The position numbers and the translations under genes were made by a program. From Enorma massiliensis phI (GTDB lineage Bacteria > Actinomycetota > Coriobacteriia > Coriobacteriales > Coriobacteriaceae), in NCBI RefSeq assembly GCF_000311845.1, contig NZ_HE978574.1, forward strand, positions 455,532 through 501,764: a DNA stretch of 46,233 bases, given 5' to 3'. Numbering within the stretch: the stretch's first letter is position 1; each line of letters starts with the position of its first letter. This document shows positions 40,244 through 46,233 of the stretch, piece by piece. Below the pieces are notes generated by a model. It was not told where the DNA came from, did no database searches, and saw only the letters and a program-made list of their open reading frames with translations.

Positions 40244-40864
40244 TCAGATGCGGTGCTCACTTTGGAATGCGTCGAGGTGCTTGGCGATAAACCGACGGGC
40301 GTCGTCCCACGGCATCTCCTCTGAGAGCGCTAGGAACACCGCTCCGTGGAATTGCCTAGCGGCAAGCTCCGTATCGCAGGGGCCGAGGTATCCGCGTGCG
40401 ATGAGCTGGGCGAAGATCGCCTCCTGCAGCTGGATTGGCCTCGTGATGAATATCGTGCGGTAGAGCTGAAAGATGCTTGGGTCGGCGTGTCGCTCCGCTT
40501 CGAGGATGTGTCGCAGCTTGATGATGGCCGGGTCTGAAAAGAACGGTTCGTAGCTGGCGAGGACGGTTGAGAGCAGTCGGTTGGAGTCGTCGGTTGCATA
40601 TGCTGCCGCGTTGTCCTCGGGATGAGCGAGGGCCTGGTGGCTGCGCAGCAGGTTGGTGAGCCGCTCGAGCTGCAACGAGACCGTCGCGTCGAACAGGTCG
40701 CGTTTGCTGGAAAAATGGTTGTAGAGAGAAGCATCCTTCATCCCCGCCCCATGGGCGATGTCGCGCATGGTCGAGGCGGTGTAGCCTTTTTCTGCGAATA
40801 CGTCGAGCGCCCGCTCGCAGATAAGGGCCTTGGTGTCGCGCGTTGGTCCCGCTGGTCGCCCCAT
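40244..40864 (-). CDS. TetR-family repressor in operon with flavodoxin gene
   Basis: 206 residues. HTH: ALDVFAEKGYTASTMRDIAHGAGMKDASLYNHF followed by SSKRDLFDATV. The C-terminal domain shows the TetR_C-like IIKLRHILEAERHADPSIFQLY stretch seen in regulators next to flavodoxin genes. ATG 40864 follows AAAGGAG by 6 nt. An inverted repeat just upstream fits autoregulation. Confidence 0.93.
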   Translation of the reverse strand: MGRPAGPTRDTKALICERALDVFAEKGYTASTMRDIAHGAGMKDASLYNHFSSKRDLFDATVSLQLERLTNLLRSHQALAHPEDNAAAYATDDSNRLLSTVLASYEPFFSDPAIIKLRHILEAERHADPSIFQLYRTIFITRPIQLQEAIFAQLIARGYLGPCDTELAARQFHGAVFLALSEEMPWDDARRFIAKHLDAFQSEHRI

Positions 40865-40878
40865 GGCGCTCCTTTCTT

Positions 40879-40900
40879 AAAACTATCAATTACTAGTTTA
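40879..40900. promoter_or_regulatory. Candidate TetR operator of the tetR-flavodoxin operon
   Basis: AAAACTA and TAGTTTA are inverted arms around an 8-bp AT-rich centre (TCAATTAC), 15 bp before the TetR start. The AT-rich stretch also probably holds the promoter. Confidence 0.55.
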
Positions 40901-41027
40901 TTAGGAAAGGCGCGTGAGTCAAGGGAATGTCGGGGTAGGTGCGCAAAGTCTTGCTAGGCGGTGCGCATGGCCGAGCGGCGCCCCTAGCAGAGAGGGGCCT
41001 ATGGCCGAGCGGGTCCCATCGTCGGAC

Positions 41028-41112
41028 GGCGCGTATGGCAGAGTGGCCTATGTGGCCGGGTGGCGCGCGTGCCCGAGTGGCCTAAGTAGCCGAGCGGCTC
41101 GCATGGCCGATC
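41028..41112. repeat. Five 17-bp tandem repeats (GGC-CG-ATGGCCGAGT)
   Basis: Five contiguous 17-bp units with starts at 41028, 41045, 41062, 41079 and 41096. Each begins GG and ends in CCGAGT, CCGAGC or a close variant. Looser copies extend upstream to about 40965. No coding signal seen. Confidence 0.7.
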
Positions 41113-41117
41113 GGGTT

Positions 41118-41209
41118 CACAAACTTGACGAGTGGTGCGCACAAACTTGCTGAAGTTACGCATTTCCAGGCACTCAGCAAGTTTGTGCGCAGCACTCGAC
41201 AAGTTTTTG
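41118..41209. repeat. Long hairpin with 36-bp arms
   Basis: Arms 41118-41153 and 41174-41209 match at 33 of 36 positions. Each arm carries CAAACTTG twice, so the hairpin has internal direct repeats too. The loop is 20 nt. It follows directly on the 17-bp repeats. The following 41210-41417 stretch holds nothing recognised. Confidence 0.8.
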
Positions 41210-41417
41210 CGCGCTCCTGCTTGGGATGGGGCTGCGACATGAGCCGGCTCGCTGCCGGGACGGCACTGGTAGCCGGCCCGCTACCGGAGGCGGCATCGCA
41301 GGCTGCGCATAACCGGCAGAGAGCACGGTACCGGTTAGGTTTCCCTCGGCATCGCCACCAACCGGCGCTCCATCGGCAATGCGAACGTTTATGGGGCTGA
41401 GTGCAAAACGATCGAGT

Positions 41418-42221
41418 CTATGAACCGAGCGCGATACCGCCGAGCCAGCCCCAGCGTGGTTCGGCCATGACGCCGTATACCGACGCCCACAGCTCGAACG
41501 GGGCGTCTACGAGGCGCCCGTCTGTGCAATGCCGTACACGGCTGTCGCCAAGATAAAGACCAACATGGCCCCATGAGCGTCCACCCGCGCCATAGGGGTG
41601 TGCGGGTACGGCGACGATCATACCCACGCGTAGACATCGCGTGTCGGAGCTTTGGCACCAGGCGTGATAGAGGGCGGACGCATCGCCGGTAACCACACCG
41701 AGCCCCATGCGAAGGAAGACGCGCTCAACCCAGGCGGCGCATTGGTCCGCCTCTGCTGCGGGCGTGGCGTGGGCAAGGGCAACGAGGTCGCGCTGACGTG
41801 CAGAGGCATCCATGAGCGCTTGCGGCTTGCGTTCGGGATCGACGGCGCGCCACGCCGGTTGGTGGTAGATGGTGAGCGGTTCTGCCTCTATTACGTTTGG
41901 CTGCTGTGCGTCACGCGTGTGTTCGAAGTGCTGGTGGCTACGGTTGCGGTTGCGATGGGTGCCATCAGGTGCTTGCATGAGCAGCCCGCGCTCTGCGAGC
42001 ATGGCGAGCGTCCTTCGGCGTAAAGCCTCCTCACGTGAATCGCGCACACCCGGTGTTGGCGTTTCATCGTTCTCCCCGCGGCGTACATCATGCGTTAGCG
42101 CGTTGCCTGAATCGTTCACACCCGGTGTTGGCGTTTCATCAGCCGGCAGGGGCTTGCACATGGGGGTCTCGGGCCGGTGTGTGGCGGGATGTTGCGGCAT
42201 GGCCCTCGCTTCGCTCGACAT
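41418..42221 (-). CDS. Hypothetical protein with NlpC/P60-CHAP-like C-terminal domain
   Basis: Up to 267 residues. The last 115 look like a papain-like amidase/peptidase core: Cys in EADQCAAWVERVF, a MIVAVPAHPYGAGGRSWGHVGLYLGD segment with the catalytic His, then CTDGRLVDAPF. No signal peptide or membrane helix is visible, so it is probably cytoplasmic or exported by an unknown route. The N-terminal 75 residues contain two copies of a peptide close to DETPTPGVNDS, encoded by palindromes R4 and R3. The true start may therefore lie after them, such as ATG 42003 (MLAERGLL) with AAGGA upstream. Confidence 0.6.
   Translation of the reverse strand: MSSEARAMPQHPATHRPETPMCKPLPADETPTPGVNDSGNALTHDVRRGENDETPTPGVRDSREEALRRRTLAMLAERGLLMQAPDGTHRNRNRSHQHFEHTRDAQQPNVIEAEPLTIYHQPAWRAVDPERKPQALMDASARQRDLVALAHATPAAEADQCAAWVERVFLRMGLGVVTGDASALYHAWCQSSDTRCLRVGMIVAVPAHPYGAGGRSWGHVGLYLGDSRVRHCTDGRLVDAPFELWASVYGVMAEPRWGWLGGIALGS
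42036..42066. repeat. 31-bp palindrome family, copy R3, within a coding frame
   Basis: TGAATCGCGCACACC on the left and GGTGTTGGCGTTTCA on the right. On the minus strand it is translated as ETPTPGVRDS within the NlpC/P60-like gene. Confidence 0.7.
42108..42138. repeat. 31-bp palindrome family, copy R4, within a coding frame
   Basis: Same core as R3 (TGAATCGTTCACACC and GGTGTTGGCGTTTCA), 72 bp away, an interval divisible by three, so both are read in the same frame as TPTPGV peptides. Confidence 0.7.
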
Positions 42222-42278
42222 TCGGGGCGTGAGCCCGGGTTAACGGAACGGTTCTCACTTTATCTTCTGGCCGATCGG

Positions 42279-42426
42279 GATTGCAACTTTTGGGCACTTT
42301 GGGGCGGGGGGTCCGGGTAGCCATGCCTCGGCAGGGAGGGCGCCGGCCGCCTGAGCTGCGCCTTTCTCTTCCCCTCGTTCGCCTGTACTTGCCCGCAGTG
42401 CGAGCGAGTGGCCAAAAGTTGAAATC
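42279..42426. repeat. Nested inverted-repeat element H5 (148 bp)
   Basis: Outer arms 42279-42299 and about 42407-42426 have the H4 sequence (CAACTTTTGGGCACTT) with few mismatches. The inner pair is CCGGGTA (42313-42319) and TACTTGC (42386-42392), enclosing exactly 66 bp as in H4. Lies between divergent genes. Confidence 0.8.
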
Positions 42427-42514
42427 TCTCTTGGCGGGATGCTTCCTGCGTCCAATAATCAGTATTTTCCTAGGGTGAATAGCCGAAAGAGATCGCGGCG
42501 TTCGCATATGGCAG

Positions 42515-42543
42515 TTGACACTTACATACCAATGGTATGTAAT
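42515..42543 (+). promoter_or_regulatory. TetR-gene promoter with perfect 9-3-9 operator
   Basis: TTGACA (42515-42520) and TGTAAT (42538-42543) are 17 bp apart. The perfect inverted repeat TTACATACC-AAT-GGTATGTAA (42522-42542) fills the spacer and covers the -10. Its left half recurs at 43649 before the MFS gene. Confidence 0.8.
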
Positions 42544-42663
42544 GTGGTTACAACGTGTGAGTAGATCGCGAGAGGTCCGGTGAGGGCGGGTCGCGAAAGA
42601 GACCCGGTGGGCTTTGAACGGGGCGTGGCATGCAGGTGCCTTGCCGCGTAAGAGGAGGAGTCG

Positions 42664-43545
42664 ATGGCGCGCAACAAGTATCCCGAGGAGACCGTTCGCC
42701 GCATTCTCGATGTGGCTGAAGAGCTCTTCTATACGAAGGGTTATGAGCACACCACCATGGCGGATATCGTTGATGGCCTTGGGGGCCTTACCAAGGGTGC
42801 CGTCTACCATCATTTCAAGAGTAAAGAGGAGATTTTCGAGGCCGTGTTCGAGAGGGCGAACAGACCGGTGTACGAGCGATCGGATGCGATTCTTGCCGAC
42901 CGTTCGCTTACGGGTTTGGAGAAGTTCCGCGCTCTCGACAAGGCGTCTTCCGAGGGTCCTTCAGTCGATATGTGGCACGCGATGAAGCCTTCATCTGATC
43001 CCGTTCAGAACCCGCGCCTCATCGCGCAGGAGTTCGTTGATGCCATGGATACGGCGCACCGCTATGTTGAGCCGGTGATTCGCGAGGGCATGGCGGATGG
43101 GTCCATCGCGGCGGAGCACCCGCGCGAGGTAGCCGAAGTGCTGATACTTTTGGCGAATCTCTGGCTCGTGCCAATGTTCAACCCGTTGCCGGCAGACGAT
43201 CGCGAGGCGTACCAGCGCCGCGTCCAAACGTTCCTGCGCGTTTCGCATGCGGTCGGTGTTGATCTGGTCGACTGGAAATCCCTTGACCAAAAACGTGTTG
43301 GGAAGGTAGCGGAGGAAGAGGGCTGGGCGAGCTGGCGCTGGGCGCAGAGGGAGCCTTGGGCCGGCGGCGGGGAGGAACCCGCTGCTGGCATGGTAGTCGG
43401 GAAGGAGCCCGTTGCTGGAGCGACGGCCGGGGAGGGGTCCGCTGCCGCTGCAGCTTCCGAGGAAGGGGCCGCTACTGGTACGGCGGCCAGCCCCGCTGCC
43501 GTCGGGGAGGAACCTGCTGGTTGCCCCAGGGAGACGGATTCGTAG
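42664..43545 (+). CDS. TetR-family repressor with long Ala/Gly/Glu-rich tail
   Basis: 293 residues, about 90 longer than usual. The HTH region is RRILDVAEELFYTKGYEHTTMADIVDGLGGLTKGAVYHHF followed by KSKEEIFEAVF, and the ligand domain ends about residue 200. The rest is low complexity, with repeated EEPAAG, KEPVAG and EEPAG peptides, and no known function. AGAGGAGG lies 5 nt before ATG 42664. Operators before it and before the MFS gene indicate it controls both. Confidence 0.92.
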   Translation: MARNKYPEETVRRILDVAEELFYTKGYEHTTMADIVDGLGGLTKGAVYHHFKSKEEIFEAVFERANRPVYERSDAILADRSLTGLEKFRALDKASSEGPSVDMWHAMKPSSDPVQNPRLIAQEFVDAMDTAHRYVEPVIREGMADGSIAAEHPREVAEVLILLANLWLVPMFNPLPADDREAYQRRVQTFLRVSHAVGVDLVDWKSLDQKRVGKVAEEEGWASWRWAQREPWAGGGEEPAAGMVVGKEPVAGATAGEGSAAAAASEEGAATGTAASPAAVGEEPAGCPRETDS

Positions 43546-43648
43546 CATCTCATCTTGCAACCAGTGGTTGGTGGATGCAACCGCGTCCGCCCCATATGGT
43601 TGTAATCGCGGGAGGAGGCCGCTACAAGCGGCTTTCTTTCGACCGTAT

Positions 43649-43671
43649 TTACATACCAACCGAATGTATGA
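43649..43671. promoter_or_regulatory. TetR operator upstream of the MFS exporter gene
   Basis: TTACATACCAA is identical to the left half of the 42522 operator, and GAATGTATGA is a degenerate right half. It lies 18-40 bp before the MFS start. Confidence 0.68.
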
Positions 43672-43689
43672 AAGAGAAAGGAATGTATC

Positions 43690-44988
43690 ATGGAAAGAAG
43701 GCGCAGGGAAGCGCGGGCTCCGCACGAGGTTCCGCAGGCGCTTCATGACGAGCCAAAAACCGGTTCCCAAAGCCGTTTGCTTACGCCGGGGTTTCGCGCC
43801 ATCGTGGTGGCGCAGGTGTTCTCGCTCCTTGGTATTGAGATCCTGCAGTTCGTGCTTCCGCTCCATCTGCTCAACCTGACTGGATCGGGCACGCTGTACG
43901 GGGGAGTGGTCGCAGCCGGCTTCGTTCCCTATATCGCCCTGTCGCCGGTGGGCGGCGTCATTGCCGACCGTACCCGCAAGCGCGGGGTCATGGCCGCGCT
44001 CGACGCCGTTCTCGCGTTTATCATGCTCGGCTACCTTGCCTGTTCGGGGTCCCAACACCTCGTGGGAATCACCGTGTTCGTGCTCATGGTCGCCTTCGCA
44101 GCTCAGGCCATCTACCATCCCTGCGTGCAGTCTGCTCTCCCGCTCGTGGTCCCCACCGAGCGCATCCCGCAGGCCACGGCCGTCGCAAACCAGGTGAGCA
44201 TGATTACGGGTATTGGCGGGCCGGTAATCGGCGGCATGGTGTTCGGATTCTTTGGCTTGGCACCCATCGTAGTGGTCGCAGCGGTGTCGTTTGCCGTCTC
44301 GAGCGCGCTGGTGCTTGCATTCGTGCGCATTCCGTACGAGCCGCCGGTCCGGACCGAGGGTGTGCTGCGCACAGCCGCCGGCGACATCCGCGATGCGCTG
44401 CATTTCCTGCGCATGCGGCCTGTGCTCTGGCAGATTATCGCCGCCGCCACGCTGATAAACCTCTTCGGATCGTCGTTCATCAACATCGGCACGCCCTATA
44501 TCGTGACCGAGTCGCTTGGACTCTCGAACCAGCTCATGGGCATCGCACAGGGGGCTCTTGCCGTGGGCGGGCTTCTGGGCGGCGCGCTCGTGGTGTTCAT
44601 GTCGGAGCGCTTCACGGTGAAGGCCACGCCGCGTCTCGTTGGGCTTGCGGCGGCAGGTATCGGGGCCGTGGCGGTTGTGCTGCTCGTTGCGGGGGAGCCC
44701 TACGTTGCGTTCGCGGGCATGCTCGCGAGCTATCTCTGGGTGATGGTGTGCTGCATGGCCGCGTCGATCCTTATGACGTCGTATCTGCAGATGGAGACGC
44801 CGGACGAGCTCACCGGCAAAGTGATGGGGCTCGCGATGATGTTCGGTAATCTGGCTACTCCCGCGGGGCAGATAGCGTACGGTGCGGCGTTCGACCTTGC
44901 GAGCCCATGGTTCGTCGCTGCGCTGGCGGCGGTGGCAACGGCGCTTGTGGCGGTGCCCATGTCGCGCTCCTTCCGCCGCGGGGAATGA
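43690..44988 (+). CDS. MFS exporter (drug/macrolide efflux-like)
   Basis: 432-residue, 12-helix major-facilitator protein. Family features are the N-terminal LGIEILQFVLPLHLL, the loop motif GGVIADRTRKRGVM between helices 2 and 3, HPCVQSALPLVVPTERIPQATAVANQVSMITGIGGPVIGG (motif C region), and METPDELTGKVMGLAMMFGNLATPAGQ, a stretch common to MefA-like exporters. ATG 43690 has AAAGGA 8 nt upstream. It follows the TetR gene by 144 bp with its own operator, so induction by the exported drug is likely. Substrate unknown. Confidence 0.92.
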   Translation: MERRRREARAPHEVPQALHDEPKTGSQSRLLTPGFRAIVVAQVFSLLGIEILQFVLPLHLLNLTGSGTLYGGVVAAGFVPYIALSPVGGVIADRTRKRGVMAALDAVLAFIMLGYLACSGSQHLVGITVFVLMVAFAAQAIYHPCVQSALPLVVPTERIPQATAVANQVSMITGIGGPVIGGMVFGFFGLAPIVVVAAVSFAVSSALVLAFVRIPYEPPVRTEGVLRTAAGDIRDALHFLRMRPVLWQIIAAATLINLFGSSFINIGTPYIVTESLGLSNQLMGIAQGALAVGGLLGGALVVFMSERFTVKATPRLVGLAAAGIGAVAVVLLVAGEPYVAFAGMLASYLWVMVCCMAASILMTSYLQMETPDELTGKVMGLAMMFGNLATPAGQIAYGAAFDLASPWFVAALAAVATALVAVPMSRSFRRGE

Positions 44989-45018
44989 GCCTCGCGGCAG
45001 CGGTGCGTTCGCAGCGAA

Positions 45019-45049
45019 TGAATCGCCAACACCGGGTGTCTGCGATTCA
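45019..45049. repeat. 31-bp palindrome family, copy R5 (best-conserved)
   Basis: TGAATCGC-CA-ACACC and GGTGT-CT-GCGATTCA are near-perfect inverted halves around a central G. It lies between convergent genes and could stop transcription. Confidence 0.75.
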
Positions 45050-45102
45050 CGTATTGGGTGCTTGCGAATCGCGCGGGGGGCAGATTGCGGGCGGGCTTGG
45101 AT

Positions 45103-45999
45103 TCACGCCTCGTAGTGGGCGCGCCAGAACGACACGGCGAGCTGGGTGCGGTTGCTAAGCTGCATTTTGGAGAGAATCGAAGAGATGTGGTTGCGCACCG
45201 TGCCCTCGCCCATATAGGCCGCAGCGGCGATTTCGCGATTGTCGAGCCCGTCGGCCACGAGGCGCGCGACCTCGTACTCCCGATCGGTGAGACAGCGGAA
45301 CGCGGCGGGTCGCTCAAAGGCCGCGGAATGAAGATCCGCCTCGGCCGGTGCGTCCATGCTAGAGAGGCCTGCTGAACACGCAGGCGTGCCGGCAGTTGCA
45401 GGCGTGCCATCCGCTGTGGAGAAGCCAGTGGTTTCCGGAGCGCCGCCGGCGTGCCGGGCATGGTGGAGCTCGGCCTCGAGCGTGCGGTTGCGGTCTTGGA
45501 GCGAGCGCGTCCTGAGGGCAAGGTCATCGCGTATGCGGTTGAAGGTGCCGAGCCGCGCGAGCAGGCGGTTGGTGCGCAGGGCGAGCAGCGCGGCGAGCCC
45601 GCATGAAGCGAGGACGAGGAGAACGGACGAAAGCTGCGGGTGCCAGGCCACCACGGATACGGCAAGCAAGCCTGCGACGATGCCCGGCGCGCCGCGAACA
45701 ACGCCCGGCTCGTGGATTTCGCGCATGGCGTCATAGAGTGCGAGGGGCATGAAGTAAAGGCCCGGTTGGGCGGCAAGCGCGACGACGCCATAGGCGATCG
45801 GTGCGACAGCCCGCAGCCGTGCGGGGAGCGCGTGCTCGAGCGCTGCGGCGGAGATGGCGAGCAGCACCATGGCAACGCCCGGCGCAGAAAGCAGCGCGGC
45901 CCCTCCCGCCTCGCCCGCGAGTGCGTCCCCGGTGAGCAGGCACACGAGGCAGGCGATGAATACGGCGCATTTGTCGGTCATTCGTTCCATGCGCTCCAT
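45103..45999 (-). CDS. Membrane-integral LuxR-family transcriptional regulator
   Basis: About 298 residues. The N-terminal half has five or six membrane helices (VFIACLVCLLTG, VAMVLLAISAAAL, VAPIAYGVVAL, IVAGLLAVSVVAW, LSSVLLVLASCGLAALLAL). A coiled-coil stretch follows (NRIRDDLALRTRSLQDRNRTLEAELHHARH). After a flexible linker, the C-terminal LuxR/NarL HTH reads LTDREYEVARLVADGLDNREIAAAAYMGEGTVRNH. It looks like a sensor kinase input domain joined directly to a DNA-binding domain. The start is uncertain between ATG 45999, 45990 and 45981, since no strong SD is seen. Confidence 0.82.
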   Translation of the reverse strand: MERMERMTDKCAVFIACLVCLLTGDALAGEAGGAALLSAPGVAMVLLAISAAALEHALPARLRAVAPIAYGVVALAAQPGLYFMPLALYDAMREIHEPGVVRGAPGIVAGLLAVSVVAWHPQLSSVLLVLASCGLAALLALRTNRLLARLGTFNRIRDDLALRTRSLQDRNRTLEAELHHARHAGGAPETTGFSTADGTPATAGTPACSAGLSSMDAPAEADLHSAAFERPAAFRCLTDREYEVARLVADGLDNREIAAAAYMGEGTVRNHISSILSKMQLSNRTQLAVSFWRAHYEA

Positions 46000-46093
46000 A
46001 GTAGCAAATGCGCGAAGTCGCGCAGCAAAGGTGGTGGGACCGCGCCGGCCTAGCATCTCAGAACAATCAATGTACCTGCGAAAACAGTACTTC

Positions 46094-46107
46094 GTGACAT
46101 TTGTCAC
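46094..46107. promoter_or_regulatory. 14-bp palindrome upstream of the LuxR gene
   Basis: GTGACA-TT-TGTCAC is a perfect inverted repeat, about 95 bp before the LuxR start in an AT-rich patch. It is a possible autoregulatory site, but nothing links it to a specific protein. Confidence 0.45.
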
Positions 46108-46233
46108 TAGTTGCGGGAAGCGATCTTATGCATTATGGGTGGCAACGCGGGGCCGCTGTCCGCGGCGCCGCAACCCGCCGGCGCGATTTCGTGTGCCGCC
46201 GCGGCGCCGCAACGGCCGGCTGCGAAGCCGCGC

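Noticed and set aside
41028-41209. CRISPR array
   Set aside because: The 17-bp units are contiguous without spacers and vary in sequence, and no cas gene is in the window.
3709-42426. H elements as integron attC sites
   Set aside because: attC sites keep conserved outer R boxes (RYYYAAC/GTTRRRY) and occur with cassettes and intI. Here the conserved part is the inner CCGAGTA/TACTCGG pair, the elements are dispersed singly, and no integrase gene is present.
44730-45875. 381-codon minus-strand open frame
   Set aside because: Ser/Pro/Arg-rich composition is typical of a GC-rich shadow of the MFS and LuxR genes.

Overview
The window is about 46 kb of GC-rich (roughly 60-65%) bacterial chromosome. 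GTG starts, strong AAAGGAG-type ribosome binding sites and the gene content fit a gut-associated actinobacterium of the class Coriobacteriia (Collinsella/Olsenella-like). That content includes many XRE, TetR, LuxR and LytTR regulators, ABC-2 exporters, a DUF6440 protein, a DUF5714 protein, YxeA and VanZ-RDD. The taxonomic placement is inferred from family content, not from a marker gene. No rRNA, tRNA, CRISPR array, phage or transposase gene was seen.

Layout. (1) 1-3.6 kb: branched-chain amino-acid genes ilvB-ilvN-ilvC. (2) 3.6-12.8 kb: a SotB-like exporter, a YbaK deacylase, a VanZ-RDD membrane protein, a YdcF-type DUF218 protein, an unusual ABC-class ATPase (COG3044), an XRE-membrane protein, a flavin reductase-like protein and a pentapeptide-repeat protein. 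(3) 12.8-17.0 kb: an ABC exporter locus with two very small membrane proteins, an ATPase, a permease frameshifted at a G8 tract, and a LytTR regulator fused to a degenerate ABC-like domain and divergent from a second permease. (4) 17.0-21.2 kb: a TetM-family ribosomal-protection-like GTPase, an XRE/zinc-ribbon protein, a frameshifted GyrI-like gene under a LexA-like box, and a YjbR protein. (5) 21.5-27.1 kb: a peptide-resistance module (ATPase, two MutE/MutG-type permeases, YxeA lipoprotein, OmpR-type response regulator, histidine kinase). Matching direct repeats lie upstream of both its ATPase and its regulator gene. (6) 27.3-37.4 kb: CorA, a D-2-hydroxyacid dehydrogenase, DUF5714, a second XRE-membrane protein, DUF6440, MerR-TipAS, a small XRE/membrane-protein pair with a clear promoter-operator, DUF2200 and two PH-domain proteins of the YdbS/YdbT type. 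(7) 37.4-46.2 kb: a RelB/YafQ toxin-antitoxin pair, three TetR regulators with visible operators next to a methyltransferase, a flavodoxin and an MFS exporter, an NlpC/P60-like protein, and a membrane-integral LuxR protein.

The most striking signal is not a gene. Five intergenic elements of 141-148 bp (3709, 7304, 23970, 32011, 42279) share one architecture: long outer inverted arms in three sequence families, a fixed spacer, and a near-invariant inner pair CCGAGTA/TACTCGG. The inner pair encloses exactly 55 bp in three elements and exactly 66 bp in two. The enclosed sequence is variable, but its length is conserved and the two classes differ by 11 bp. Two further dispersed families are a 31-bp palindrome in five copies (two inside a coding region) and a TCAAAA-GGGACGGG-TTTTGA element in four copies (one inside a coding region).
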